A stretch of 64,000 nt of DNA. Source: Firmicutes bacterium OM04-13BH (GTDB lineage: Bacteria; Bacillota; Clostridia; Lachnospirales; Lachnospiraceae). The DNA lies in NCBI GenBank assembly GCA_003481745.1, contig QULP01000007.1, forward strand, positions 122,447 to 186,446. The letters are read 5' to 3'. A program made the position numbers and the translations under genes. This document shows, in pieces, positions 28,356-37,814 of this stretch; position 1 is the first letter of the stretch, and each line of letters opens with the position of its first letter. The notes beneath the pieces were generated by a model that worked only from the letters and a program-made list of their open reading frames with translations, was not told the DNA's origin and did not search any database.

Positions 28356-28871
28356 ATGGAGGAAAGTCGGGAGCTGGTAAGACAGGCAAAAAAGGGAAAG
28401 AGAGAGGCATTTGCAAAGCTTTATGAAACAGTATACGAGGATATGTACCGATTTGCACTTTACGTGTTAAAAGACAGGGAAGATGCAGAGGATGCTGTGG
28501 CAGAGACTGTGGCAGATGCGTTTGAATCCATTGGAAAATTGAGAAAAGAAGAAGCATTTCGGGCATGGATTTTTCAGATTTTATCCAATAAATGTAAACG
28601 AAAGCTAAAAGAATATATAACAAAAACCTATTCTTATGAGGAAAGTGAACAAAGGTTAGAAAAAGACAGCAAAACAGAGGATATAGCACACGCTATTCAC
28701 GTAAGAGATGCATTTTATTCTCTGGAAGAAGAGGAACGTTACATGGTGGCACTTCAGGTGTTTGGAGGTTATAAAAGTCGGGAGATTGCAGCACTTTTAC
28801 ATAAAAATCATAATACAGTGCGTTCACAAGTAAGCCGGGCATTAAAGAAGATGAAAGAAAAACTGGATTAG
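28356..28871 (+). CDS. RNA polymerase ECF-type sigma factor
   Basis: A 171-residue sigma-70 family factor. Region 2 is LYETVYEDMYRFALYVLKDREDAEDAVAETVADAFES (about residues 22-58); region 4 is EERYMVALQVFGGYKSREIAALLHKNHNTVRSQVSRALKKMK (about 125-167), with the helix-turn-helix ending NTVRSQVSRALK. Region 3 is absent, as in the ECF class. The RBS is GGGAGGAGGG. It is separated by only 11 bases from a membrane-anchored propeller protein that is very likely its anti-sigma partner. The signal and regulon are unknown. Confidence 0.93.
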   Translation: MEESRELVRQAKKGKREAFAKLYETVYEDMYRFALYVLKDREDAEDAVAETVADAFESIGKLRKEEAFRAWIFQILSNKCKRKLKEYITKTYSYEESEQRLEKDSKTEDIAHAIHVRDAFYSLEEEERYMVALQVFGGYKSREIAALLHKNHNTVRSQVSRALKKMKEKLD

Positions 28872-28882
28872 GAGGTGCAGTG

Positions 28883-30985
28883 ATGGCGAAAAAAGAAGAA
28901 TATCATAATTTAAAAGACCTGCAGTCAGATGAGCTGAACCTGGAAAAAGTAATAGAAAAGATTCGGGAAGAAGCAAAAGAAGAAGAAATTCCAGAACGCT
29001 TGAAACCGGAACATTTAGATGAAATTTTAAATTCACAGAAAAAGAAAGGCAGGTGGCAGGGGATGAAAAAAAGAAAATATATGGTAGCAGCTGCATGGGT
29101 GGCAGTTTTAGTCGGAATTGGAGTTTCCAGCGTAGCACTTATTCATAAAAAGGATTCGGCAGAAATTGGTGCACAGACAGCTTCTTCGGCAAAAGACGGA
29201 AGCGGAAACAGTACCATTTCGCAGGAAGCTTCAGCAGAAGAAAAGCAGGTGGAAGGTTATAAATCTGCTTCCAGCTATGAAGAAATTTATCAGAAATTAT
29301 TTGTAGAGACAAAGCAGGCACAGGAAACACAGGAGGCATGGTATTCGAGTTCATCGAATATTGATGAAGATTATGGAATTATGAAGGAAAGTGCTGTGGC
29401 CGATGGTACAACCTCTTCAATGGCAAAAGCGGTTTCAGAAGATAATAGTTCAGACAGTCATTCCCGGACAAATGTGCGGACAGAGGGGGTAGATGAAGGG
29501 GATCTGGTAAAGACAGATGGTACTTATATTTATACGTTAACTCGTTCAGGCAGACTGATGATTACAAAGGCAGAAGGAAGCAAATTAGAAAAGGCAGGAG
29601 AAACTTCTCTTGAAAGTATGACAGACACCATCAGTGACATGTATGTGGATGGGAATACGGTTTGCGTCGTAGCCTACGGATATGACACCGATGTCTCGAT
29701 GGAAGGAGAAGATACTTATGCGGTCAATTCGACAAATTATACGAAACTTTACACTTATGATGTATCAGATAAATCAAACATCGTATTAAAAGGAACAATC
29801 AAGCAGGAAGGATATTATGAGACATCAAGAAAAGTAGGAAATTACATGTATCTGTTTTCTACCTATTATGCCCAGGAAGAAAATGCGTCTAAAGACCATC
29901 CGGAACTTTTAGTGCCGAAGATTAATGGAGTGCCAATACAGGCTTCGGATGTATTTTGTCCGGTAGAGCCTCAGACAGATACGACTCAGCTTGTAATTTC
30001 TTCTGTCAACTTAGAGGAACCGGATAAAGTGATGGCAAGTCGTTCTTTAATTGGAGCCGGTGGAATGTATTATGTCAGCCAGAATAATATCTATGTTTGC
30101 ATGAGTCAATATCAGACACAGGAGATAACAACACAGATTGCACGCTTTTCTTATGCAGATGGAGCACTGGAATTAAAAGCAGCCGGACAGATTAATGGAA
30201 CAATCCATGACAGTTTTTGTCTGGATGAAAATAATGGCTATCTCAGGGTCGTTGTGACTCGCTATCCGAATGGATGGGGTGGACAGGAAAGTAATGGATT
30301 ATATGTCCTGGATGAAAATATGAAAGTCAGTGGGAAAATCGAAGATCTTGCATTTGGAGAAAGTATTCAGTCTGCACGATTTTTAGGAGACACCGGATAT
30401 TTTGTGACTTATAAACAGGTAGATCCGCTGTTTTCTGTGGATTTAAAAGACCCTGAAAATCCAAAAGTGATTGGAGAGTTAAAGGTGACCGGATTTTCCG
30501 AATATCTGCATTTTTATGGGGAAAATAAACTGCTTGGAATCGGACAGGAAACGGATCCGGACACTGGAGAATTAAGAGGAATTAAATTATCCATGTTTGA
30601 TATTTCCAATCCTGCCGACGTAAAAGAAGTCGATAAAATTGTATTAAAAGATATTGATGTTTACAGCCCACAAGATAATTATAAGAGTGTGATGATTGAT
30701 GCAGATGAAAATATCATCGGATTTGCAATGGGTGCTTATGATAAAGTGACTTATAATCTGAAGGGTTATTATGGAGTTTTTGGTTATTCGGCAGAAGATG
30801 GATTTACACAGGAACTGATGCAGAGTTTAAGTAAGGCAACCGGAAATTCATCCGACAGCTACAATGTAATTGATGAAACAAGAGGAATTTATATTGGCGA
30901 TACCTTTTATCTGTGCCAGAATCAGGGAATCTATGCATTTGACCGGAGTGACGGATACAAAGAAATCGGCAAACTTGAGTGGTAA
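28883..30985 (+). CDS. Membrane-anchored beta-propeller protein, probable anti-sigma partner
   Basis: A 700-residue protein, beginning ATG 28883 behind AGGAGGTGC. The first 60 residues are charged and helical (possible sigma-binding segment); residues about 67-87 are a membrane helix (YMVAAAWVAVLVGIGVSSVAL), and the rest lies outside. The family pattern of secreted beta-propeller proteins (PF09826) is present in NVRTEGVDEGDLVKTDGTYIYTL near residue 200 and in repeats such as ARFLGDTGYFVTYKQVDPLFSVDLKDP and FDISNPADVKEV. Gene order ECF sigma then this protein, with an 11-base gap, supports an anti-sigma role, although no zinc-finger or ZAS motif is seen. Confidence 0.82.
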   Translation: MAKKEEYHNLKDLQSDELNLEKVIEKIREEAKEEEIPERLKPEHLDEILNSQKKKGRWQGMKKRKYMVAAAWVAVLVGIGVSSVALIHKKDSAEIGAQTASSAKDGSGNSTISQEASAEEKQVEGYKSASSYEEIYQKLFVETKQAQETQEAWYSSSSNIDEDYGIMKESAVADGTTSSMAKAVSEDNSSDSHSRTNVRTEGVDEGDLVKTDGTYIYTLTRSGRLMITKAEGSKLEKAGETSLESMTDTISDMYVDGNTVCVVAYGYDTDVSMEGEDTYAVNSTNYTKLYTYDVSDKSNIVLKGTIKQEGYYETSRKVGNYMYLFSTYYAQEENASKDHPELLVPKINGVPIQASDVFCPVEPQTDTTQLVISSVNLEEPDKVMASRSLIGAGGMYYVSQNNIYVCMSQYQTQEITTQIARFSYADGALELKAAGQINGTIHDSFCLDENNGYLRVVVTRYPNGWGGQESNGLYVLDENMKVSGKIEDLAFGESIQSARFLGDTGYFVTYKQVDPLFSVDLKDPENPKVIGELKVTGFSEYLHFYGENKLLGIGQETDPDTGELRGIKLSMFDISNPADVKEVDKIVLKDIDVYSPQDNYKSVMIDADENIIGFAMGAYDKVTYNLKGYYGVFGYSAEDGFTQELMQSLSKATGNSSDSYNVIDETRGIYIGDTFYLCQNQGIYAFDRSDGYKEIGKLEW

Positions 30986-31024
30986 AATTCCCTTGCGAAG
31001 CCTATTACAATGCGTTATACTTAT

Positions 31025-31053
31025 GTGGAGCGGGTTTCCTGCTCCACTTTTTT
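31025..31053 (+). terminator. Intrinsic terminator after the ECF operon
   Basis: GTGGAGC pairs with GCTCCAC with GG/CC inside, then a run of T. Confidence 0.75.
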
Positions 31054-31118
31054 CATTACATTTTGAGAAGTAATAAAAAACTGGATACACAGGGATGGAA
31101 ATAAAGGAGAACAAATTT

Positions 31119-32510
31119 ATGAAACTGACAACAGTAAAAGAGATTTACAAAAACAGAGAGCAGTATCTTGATAAAGAAGTTACTGTAGGCGGATGGGTGC
31201 GAAGCGTACGTGATTCCAAAACATTTGGTTTTATTGTGCTTCATGACGGTAGTTTTTTTGAAACCCTTCAGGTCGTTTATCATGATTCCATGGACAATTT
31301 CCAGGATATCAGTAAATTAAATGTAGGAGCAGCCATTATTGTAAAAGGTAATTTAGTAGCAACTCCACAGGCAAAACAGCCGTTTGAAATTCAGGCAGAA
31401 GAAATTATGGTAGAAGGAGAATCAGCAGGAGATTACCCACTGCAGAAAAAACGTCATTCTCTGGAATACTTAAGAACCATTTCTCATCTGCGTCCAAGAA
31501 CGAATACGTTCCAGGCAGTATTTCGTGTACGCTCCCTGATTGCTTATGCAATTCATCAGTTTTTCCAGGAGAGAGGATTCGTCTATGTACACACTCCATT
31601 AATCACAGGAAGTGACTGTGAGGGTGCGGGAGAAATGTTCCGTGTTACAACATTGGATATGGAAAATCTTCCAAAAACAGAAGATGGAAAGATTGATTAC
31701 AGCAAGGACTTCTTCAAAAAAGAAACAAACCTTACTGTAAGTGGTCAGTTAAATGGAGAGACTTATGCGCAGGCATTTAGAAATATCTACACATTTGGAC
31801 CGACTTTCCGTGCAGAAAACTCCAACACAACCCGTCATGCGGCAGAGTTCTGGATGATTGAGCCGGAAATGGCATTTGCTGATTTGGATGATAACATGGC
31901 ACTTGCGGAGTCTATGTTAAAATATGTAATCGGATACGTGTTGGAACATGCACCAGAAGAAATGAATTTCTTTAATTCTTTTATTGATAAAGGTTTATTA
32001 GACCGTCTGAATCACGTTATGACTTCAGAATTTGCACATGTGACTTACACAGAAGCAATTGAAATTCTGGAAAAAGTAAACGACAAGTTTGAATACAAAG
32101 TATTCTGGGGATGTGACCTGCAGACCGAACATGAACGTTATCTGACCGAACAGGTCTACAAACGTCCGGTATTCGTTACAGATTATCCGAAGGAAATCAA
32201 AGCATTCTACATGAAACAGAATGAAGATGGAAAGACAGTAGCAGCTATGGACTGCCTTGTACCTGGAATCGGTGAAATCATCGGAGGAAGCCAGAGAGAG
32301 GATTCTTATGAAAAATTAAAAGCAAGAATGGATGAACTCGGCTTAAATGAAGAAGATTACGGATTCTACCTTGACCTGCGTAAATACGGTTCTACCCGTC
32401 ATTCTGGATTTGGTCTTGGATTTGAACGCTGCGTTATGTACTTAACCGGTATGCAGAATATCCGTGACGTCATTCCGTTCCCAAGAACAGTAAATAACTG
32501 TGATTTATAA
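31119..32510 (+). CDS. asnS: Asparaginyl-tRNA synthetase
   Basis: Charges tRNA-Asn with asparagine. From ATG 31119 (AAAGGAG nine bases upstream) the protein is 463 residues, the normal length; an in-frame ATG at 31095 would add eight residues with no RBS. The N-terminal OB-fold is [20 protein letters not shown]; class II motif 2 is [21 protein letters not shown], and motif 3 is [13 protein letters not shown] near the C terminus. [15 protein letters not shown] and the HLRPRT block distinguish AsnRS from AspRS. No T-box leader is visible upstream. Confidence 0.97.
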   Translation: MKLTTVKEIYKNREQYLDKEVTVGGWVRSVRDSKTFGFIVLHDGSFFETLQVVYHDSMDNFQDISKLNVGAAIIVKGNLVATPQAKQPFEIQAEEIMVEGESAGDYPLQKKRHSLEYLRTISHLRPRTNTFQAVFRVRSLIAYAIHQFFQERGFVYVHTPLITGSDCEGAGEMFRVTTLDMENLPKTEDGKIDYSKDFFKKETNLTVSGQLNGETYAQAFRNIYTFGPTFRAENSNTTRHAAEFWMIEPEMAFADLDDNMALAESMLKYVIGYVLEHAPEEMNFFNSFIDKGLLDRLNHVMTSEFAHVTYTEAIEILEKVNDKFEYKVFWGCDLQTEHERYLTEQVYKRPVFVTDYPKEIKAFYMKQNEDGKTVAAMDCLVPGIGEIIGGSQREDSYEKLKARMDELGLNEEDYGFYLDLRKYGSTRHSGFGLGFERCVMYLTGMQNIRDVIPFPRTVNNCDL

Positions 32511-32564
32511 AATGGTTTGAATATGCCATTTTATGGGAGTTTGACATCATAAAATCAGATGAAT

Positions 32565-32610
32565 AAAAAAATCCCGGAGCACTAATATCAGAGTGCTCTG
32601 GGATTTTTTT
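32565..32610. terminator. Bidirectional terminator between asnS and prs
   Basis: AAAAATCCCGGAGCACT pairs with AGTGCTCTGGGATTTTT (one G-U pair) around an 8-base loop; A-run on one side and T-run on the other serve both converging genes. Confidence 0.9.
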
Positions 32611-32612
32611 GA

Positions 32613-33809
32613 TTATTTTTTATTTGCCAGATTTGCGTTATGTTTTGCAAGGAAGCGGTTGATTCGTTCAACTGGATTTAACAATTTGCTGATAGAAGAA
32701 TCATGATTTAAGGTATCAATGAGTAAAGCAATATATTTACTCATATCACAGTTTACATAGTATTCTTTCTGAAGCAGTTCTTCTGTCTGATAAACCAGAT
32801 TTGTGGTAAGCAGACGGTCAAATGCACCTTTTTCATAAGCTTCATCAAATTTTTTGAGACCATTGGTGAACAGTCCAAAAGTAGCGCACATAAAGATTTT
32901 TGCAGCTCCTTTTTCTTTTAATAAAGCAGCAACTTCAAGCATACTGTCACCGGAAGAAATCATATCGTCGATGATAATCATATTTTTGCCTTTTACGTCA
33001 GCACCAAGGAATTCATGTGCTACGATAGGATTACGTCCGTCAACAATAGTGGAATAATCACGTCGTTTGTAGAACATACCCATATCAACACCGAGTACGT
33101 TGGCGAGATAAATAGCACGTCCGGTACCACCGGCATCCGGGCTGATTACCATCAGTTTGTCATTGCTGATTTCAATGTCCGGTTCTGCACGGAACAGACC
33201 TTTTACAAACTGATAAGCTGGCTGAACTGTTTCAAACCCATGAAGCGGAATAGAATTCTGAACACGAGGGTCATGAGCGTCAAAAGTAATGATGTTGTCA
33301 ACTCCCATGTTTACTAATTCCTGAAGTGCAAGTGCACAGTCAAGAGATTCACGTCCGGTACGTTTATGCTGGCGACTCTCATAAAGGAACGGCATAATAA
33401 CATTGACACGGCGAGCTTTTCCTGCGATGGCTGCAATCACACGTTTTAAATCCTGAAAATGGTCATCCGGAGACATGTGATTGGTCTGTCCGCAAAGTGA
33501 GTAAGTCAGACTGTAGTTGCAAACATCTACCATGAGATAGATATCATCACCACGAACAGATTCTTTTAAAATTCCTTTTGCTTCTCCTGAGCCAAAACGT
33601 GGGGTTTCTGCCTGAATTAAATAAGAGTCGCGTTCATAGCCTTCAAACTCCAGGTTGTTAAAGTGAGAATATTCTCTGTCTTTACGCCAGTCTACAATGT
33701 AGTCGTTGACCCTTGCGCCAAGAGCAGAACAGCTCTTTAACGGAATGATTCCGAGGCGTCCTACAGGAAGTGAATCTAAAGGTGTGGTATCTTTTGGTGA
33801 TGGTGACAT
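32613..33809 (-). CDS. prs: Ribose-phosphate pyrophosphokinase (long form)
   Basis: Makes PRPP from ribose-5-phosphate and ATP, the entry to purine, pyrimidine, His and Trp synthesis. The 398-residue form is longer than the classical 315. The PRPP-binding loop is MIIIDDMISSGDS, the ribose-phosphate region is VISPDAGGTGRAIYLAN and the catalytic flexible loop is YKRRDYSTIVDG; HDPRVQNSIPLHG matches the active-site His block. The N-terminal extension (residues 1-60) is the usual one in this clostridial subtype. It is the last gene of the dnaD-dnaC-prs unit, separated by 3 bases from the dnaC-like gene. Confidence 0.94.
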   Translation of the reverse strand: MSPSPKDTTPLDSLPVGRLGIIPLKSCSALGARVNDYIVDWRKDREYSHFNNLEFEGYERDSYLIQAETPRFGSGEAKGILKESVRGDDIYLMVDVCNYSLTYSLCGQTNHMSPDDHFQDLKRVIAAIAGKARRVNVIMPFLYESRQHKRTGRESLDCALALQELVNMGVDNIITFDAHDPRVQNSIPLHGFETVQPAYQFVKGLFRAEPDIEISNDKLMVISPDAGGTGRAIYLANVLGVDMGMFYKRRDYSTIVDGRNPIVAHEFLGADVKGKNMIIIDDMISSGDSMLEVAALLKEKGAAKIFMCATFGLFTNGLKKFDEAYEKGAFDRLLTTNLVYQTEELLQKEYYVNCDMSKYIALLIDTLNHDSSISKLLNPVERINRFLAKHNANLANKK

Positions 33810-33812
33810 TTT

Positions 33813-34802
33813 TTACTTTCCTCCTAATAGTTTTTTTTGGATTCTTATGTCATTTCCAATTAGTTTGAGCATGGTGTAATTACTGGATATTCTGGAGAAG
33901 ATACGTTCTGAGTAAGTTTCCAGAAAATTTTCCATGGTCAGGTTTGTTGATATAATAGTGGATTTATGATTGATAATGCGCTCATTTACACAGAAAAACA
34001 GCTGACTGGCAACGAAAGAATTTACAAGTTCCGTGCCAAGGTCGTCGATGATTAATAAATCACAGTTTGCTATATATTCTGCCATATCTGAGGCAGCAGT
34101 ATCCTTTTTAAATGTGTTTTTTGCCAACAGGTCAAATAAATCAAAAGATGAAAAATATAAGACAAAATAAGACCTTTGGATTAATTCTTTGGCAATACAG
34201 TGGGAAAGATAGGTTTTTCCTACACCGGTATCACCGTAAAAGAAAATGCCGGCAGGATGGCTGGCAAAATTATCAATAAAATCCCAGCATTTAAAGTAAG
34301 CATCCCTTGCGGTTTCAAGTGCATTTAAGCCGGTAGCGGGATTTTTTACTTCCTCAGAATAATATTGAAACGTAAAGTTTTCAAAATTTTCTACTTCTAA
34401 GATTTCGCGGATATTTGACTGTGTATAAAGTAAGTCAACAGCCGCCTTGCGAAAACAGGAACATTTCTGATTATCGACATATCCGGTATCCTTACAGTGC
34501 GGACAGTCATAGTGAAGTTCCAGATAATCAGCGGGAAAGCCGTTTCTAAGAAGCAGTGTCCTGCGTTCTTTGGAGAGTGTTTCAATTTCATCAGAGAGAT
34601 TGAAATCTGCTGATGAAGAGGGCATAAGAAGAGCCCTGGCTTTTTTTAAACTAAGGGATGCAATTTCGTTGTCAATCTCCTGAAGCCTGGGAATCCTTTT
34701 ATAAGCAATCCGGATACGGTCTCGCTGTTCATGTTTATGTTTTAATTGTTTCTGGTTATATTGGCGCATGAGTGCGTCGTATTGTGAGTTATTTAGTGAC
34801 AC
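33813..34802 (-). CDS. DnaC/DnaI-like replicative helicase loader ATPase
   Basis: A 329-residue AAA+ ATPase of the DnaC/DnaI (IstB-like) group that loads the replicative helicase. A zinc-site cluster lies at residues 100-116 (CPHCKDTGYV then CSC), typical of DnaI-type loaders. Walker A is GDTGVGKT at 190-197 and Walker B is LLIIDDLGTE. The coiled, basic N terminus (MRQYNQKQLKHKHEQRDR) would contact helicase. It stands next to a DnaD-domain gene, so the pair probably forms the primosome together with DnaB-type partners elsewhere. The start at 34802 is 14 bases after the dnaD-like stop. Confidence 0.87.
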   Translation of the reverse strand: MSLNNSQYDALMRQYNQKQLKHKHEQRDRIRIAYKRIPRLQEIDNEIASLSLKKARALLMPSSSADFNLSDEIETLSKERRTLLLRNGFPADYLELHYDCPHCKDTGYVDNQKCSCFRKAAVDLLYTQSNIREILEVENFENFTFQYYSEEVKNPATGLNALETARDAYFKCWDFIDNFASHPAGIFFYGDTGVGKTYLSHCIAKELIQRSYFVLYFSSFDLFDLLAKNTFKKDTAASDMAEYIANCDLLIIDDLGTELVNSFVASQLFFCVNERIINHKSTIISTNLTMENFLETYSERIFSRISSNYTMLKLIGNDIRIQKKLLGGK

Positions 34803-34816
34803 AGTTTTTCCTCTTT

Positions 34817-35902
34817 TTATTTGTTCAACAGCAGTTTTTCAAGTTCATTAACATTATACGCACGCTGATGAAAGTTATTGAATTTATTGCGGGAGGCAGA
34901 TGACTGAGCACGGGGAGCCGGAGCCTCGTTTTTTGCAGCCTTTGCCTGTTTATGAGAATCTTCCAGCTTTTCCACATCGGCAACATCATGAACATCTCTT
35001 TTCTGCCAGCTTCTTAAAATCGAGTCGGCATAAGGAAAATTTGGCTGACCGGTTGCCATGACTGCCTTGCTGCAGGCAAGGGAAATAATTTCAAGAGAAA
35101 ATCCAAGTTCGTCAAGCCATACATTCATGTAGCGGATTTCTTCATCAATCGGATTTCGGTTTTTAATCCCAAACGCGCGCAAAATCGCAAAGTAATTTTT
35201 GTTGTATGCAGTGGTTGCCGCCTTTGCCTGTTCAATAGTTGTGATATTCTGGTCAGCCCAGGAAAGTGCTACGGTTTCTATGTAGCGGATGCTGTGGCTG
35301 CCTTTTGATACACAATACTCAATCAGGTATTCCATAAGGTCGGTTGAAAAATGAAGTTCGTCATAAAAATATAATAATTTATTAATTTCGATTGGAGAGA
35401 GTGCTTTTCCAAGATACTGTTCTGCAACAAAAAGTATCTGAATAACATCTTCTCGTTCGGTTAAAGCCCTGATTTTTTCCGCCGATAAAGAAGACGGCTT
35501 TGCAAGTTCATTTGAAACAGCTTCCGAACCGGTTGGAATTTCAGTAGAAGTTGAGGCTGTAGAAACTATATTTGCAGCACTGGTTGAAGCCTGCGGAAGA
35601 TTTGCGCCCACAGGAAGCAGACGGACACTGTTTAAATTGCCTTGTTCGTCCAATTTTAAATCAAGCACTCCTGATTTATGCCAGTATTTTAATGCCCTGA
35701 GCACATCATTTTCCGTACAATTAAAAATGTCGGCAATCGATGACAGCTCAAGTGAAGCGGAAACGCCGGTGGCATTTCGTAAGAGATAAAGATAAACCTT
35801 AACGAATTCCCCGTTTGCCTGTGGCATACAGACATCGAGGAAATAGTTGGAGATTAAAGTGTAATCTCCGGGAAAATCATTACAGAGTGTAAACTGTCCC
35901 AT
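34817..35902 (-). CDS. DnaD-domain replication initiation protein
   Basis: A roughly 361-residue protein with a DnaD-like winged helix at the N terminus (YFLDVCMPQANGEFVKVYLYLLRN, then SSIADIFNCTENDVLRALKYWHKSG) and a DnaB_2/DnaD C-terminal domain (SPIEINKLLYFYDELHFSTDLMEYLIEYCV, then MNVWLDELGFSLEIISLA). A low-complexity Ala/Ser/Thr linker joins them. It acts in primosome assembly at initiation and restart. I chose ATG 35902 (MGQFTLCNDF), because the AAAAGGA lies too close to the first ATG at 35911. It is the first gene of the dnaD-dnaC-prs unit. Confidence 0.88.
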   Translation of the reverse strand: MGQFTLCNDFPGDYTLISNYFLDVCMPQANGEFVKVYLYLLRNATGVSASLELSSIADIFNCTENDVLRALKYWHKSGVLDLKLDEQGNLNSVRLLPVGANLPQASTSAANIVSTASTSTEIPTGSEAVSNELAKPSSLSAEKIRALTEREDVIQILFVAEQYLGKALSPIEINKLLYFYDELHFSTDLMEYLIEYCVSKGSHSIRYIETVALSWADQNITTIEQAKAATTAYNKNYFAILRAFGIKNRNPIDEEIRYMNVWLDELGFSLEIISLACSKAVMATGQPNFPYADSILRSWQKRDVHDVADVEKLEDSHKQAKAAKNEAPAPRAQSSASRNKFNNFHQRAYNVNELEKLLLNK

Positions 35903-35992
35903 TTCCAACATCCTTTTCTAATCAATCTATGTCCAAACTCAGTATAACATAGAATTTTTGAAAAGAGAATAAGCATTTTTTGACAAAAAAAC

Positions 35993-36191
35993 CTGCAGGC
36001 ATTTCCTTAAATTGAACGCAGATAAGCATTCCCCCGCTTCAAGTGCGCAGAGCACTAAGCGGCGGGTGAGGGGGATGCTTCTGTCAGTGGGAGTTGAAAG
36101 CTCCCACTGACAGATCGCAAAGCGACTGCGTTCATGAGCAAATAGCGAAGCGGATTGCGAATGTCCGCTTTACTATCAGGAATGCCTGCAG
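35993..36191. repeat. Structured multi-helix intergenic element (about 200 bp), function unknown
   Basis: This fills the gap between murC and the dnaD-like gene (301 bp, no ORF). The ends pair: CTGCAGGCATTTCCT (35993-36007) with AGGAATGCCTGCAG (36178-36191). Inside, TGAACGCAG (36013-36021) pairs with CTGCGTTCA (36126-36134) and encloses three helices laid end to end: one at 36024-36080 (AAGCAT/ATGCTT, CCCCC/GGGGG, inner AGTGC/GCACT), one at 36081-36113 (13-bp perfect stem CTGTCAGTGGGAG), and TCGC/GCGA at 36115-36125. A further hairpin AAGCGGA/TCCGCTT is at 36148-36170. Partial copies lie at 44310-44370 and 42103-42122. Confidence 0.7.
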
Positions 36192-36204
36192 AGTATATAA
36201 GTTC

Positions 36205-37584
36205 TTACAGCCCGAGCAGATGTTCTCCGATTTTATAAACATCGCCGGCGCCCATTGTAATTAATAAGTCCTGCGGTACACAGTTTTCCAGAAGGAAATC
36301 TTCGATTTCGTCAAAAGTAGAGAAATAATGAGCATCTGTTCCAAGTAAGGAAATTTTTTCCTGAAGGTCTTTGGAAGAAATTCCCAGTGTATCTGTTTCT
36401 CGTGCCGCATAGATATCTGCAAGCACAACTTTATCTGCAAGGCTTAATGCCTGGGCAAACTCATCCATCAGTGCTTTTGTTCTGGTATAGGTATGAGGCT
36501 GGAATACACACCAGATTGTTTTATGTGGATAGTTTTTTGCAGTGCGCAGTGTTGCGGCAATCTCTGTCGGATGATGTGCATAGTCATCAATAACGGTAAC
36601 ACCTCCCACTTTTCCTTTATACTGGAAACGGCGGTCTGTTCCTCCAAAATGCAGGAGACCTTTCTGGATAGATTCCAGGGAAAGACCAAGTTTTCTTCCC
36701 AGCGTAATGGCAGACAATGCATTTGAGACATTGTGAATACCAGGAACGGAAAGTGAAAAATGACCAAGTAAAGTACCTTTTTCCATACAGTCGAAGGAAG
36801 CGTGTGCAGTTTCATCAAATTCAATATTTGCAGCAGTGTAATCTGCATTCTGTTCCAGAGCATAGGAAATAATTTCGCATGGTAAATCCTTTGTGATTTC
36901 GGCAACATTTGGAATATCCTGATTGATAATTAAAGTTCCGTCTTTCGGAAGTTTTTCGGCAAACAATCGGAAAGAATGACGAATATCATCAATATCTTTA
37001 AAGAAATCCAGATGGTCGGCATCGATATTTAAGATAATGCTGATTTTCGGGAAAAAGCTTAAAAAGCTGTTCGTGTATTCACAGGCTTCTGTAACAAAGG
37101 TTTCAGATTCGCCAACACGGATATTTCCATGGATTGCAGGTAAGATTCCTCCAACGGAAATAGTAGGGTCAGCGTCTGCTTCTAAGAGAATATGGGAAAT
37201 CATGGAAGTTGTAGTTGTCTTTCCGTGTGTTCCGGAAACAGCAATTGGAGTTTCATAGTTGCGCATAATCTGACCAAGCAGTTCTGCTCTTGTGAGCATT
37301 GGAATCTGTTTTTCTTTTGCACAGGCAAATTCCGGATTATCCGGATGAATCGCAGCTGTGTAGATAACGAGTTCAATATCGTCTGTGATATTAGAAGCAC
37401 GCTGTCCGATATAGACTTTTGCTCCCAGACTTTCCAAGTGCGTTACAAGGTCAGAAGGTTTGGCGTCCGAACCGGAAATTTTAAAATCTTCTTTTAAAAG
37501 AATTTCGGCAAGACCACTCATGCTGATTCCGCCGATACCGATAAAATGAATGTGTAATGGTTTATTAAAATCTATTTCATACAT
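36205..37584 (-). CDS. murC: UDP-N-acetylmuramate--L-alanine ligase
   Basis: Adds the first amino acid, L-alanine, to UDP-MurNAc. The 459-residue protein opens with IHFIGIGGISMSGLAEILL, carries the Mur ligase P-loop SGTHGKTTTTSM around residue 110, the EACEYTNSFLSFFP catalytic block, DADHLDFFKDI, and the C-terminal DDYAHHPTEIAATLRTAK and FQPHTYTRT signatures. All are standard for MurC. It is transcribed alone on the minus strand; the promoter candidate is TATAAT on the minus strand at 37648-37643 with a weak -35 17 bp upstream. Downstream of it lies the structured element. Confidence 0.96.
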   Translation of the reverse strand: MYEIDFNKPLHIHFIGIGGISMSGLAEILLKEDFKISGSDAKPSDLVTHLESLGAKVYIGQRASNITDDIELVIYTAAIHPDNPEFACAKEKQIPMLTRAELLGQIMRNYETPIAVSGTHGKTTTTSMISHILLEADADPTISVGGILPAIHGNIRVGESETFVTEACEYTNSFLSFFPKISIILNIDADHLDFFKDIDDIRHSFRLFAEKLPKDGTLIINQDIPNVAEITKDLPCEIISYALEQNADYTAANIEFDETAHASFDCMEKGTLLGHFSLSVPGIHNVSNALSAITLGRKLGLSLESIQKGLLHFGGTDRRFQYKGKVGGVTVIDDYAHHPTEIAATLRTAKNYPHKTIWCVFQPHTYTRTKALMDEFAQALSLADKVVLADIYAARETDTLGISSKDLQEKISLLGTDAHYFSTFDEIEDFLLENCVPQDLLITMGAGDVYKIGEHLLGL

Positions 37585-37751
37585 AAGGCAACAAGTTCCT
37601 TTCTATCTTTAATTCCTTAACTTTTACATCTTTCAATAGTTCATTATACATAAAAAAAATGGGAATGAAAACCCTTTCTTAATCAAAACGTTAGAGACAA
37701 GTAAAATGTCACAAAAACAATGGAAAAGTCGAAAAAAAATTGTTAAAAATG

Positions 37752-37780
37752 TTCACAATTTTGATTTGATGTGGTATAAT
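37752..37780 (+). promoter_or_regulatory. Promoter of glgCD
   Basis: TTCACA (37752-37757), 17-bp spacer, perfect TATAAT (37775-37780) with TGG just before it (extended -10). Confidence 0.7.
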
Positions 37781-37814
37781 AGAAGAATCATAAATATATA
37801 CAAGAGGTGATTAC

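Noticed and set aside
30986..31118. T-box leader upstream of asnS
   Set aside because: No GGGTGGNACC-type T-box sequence or specifier stem is recognisable; the gap mainly holds the terminator of the previous operon.
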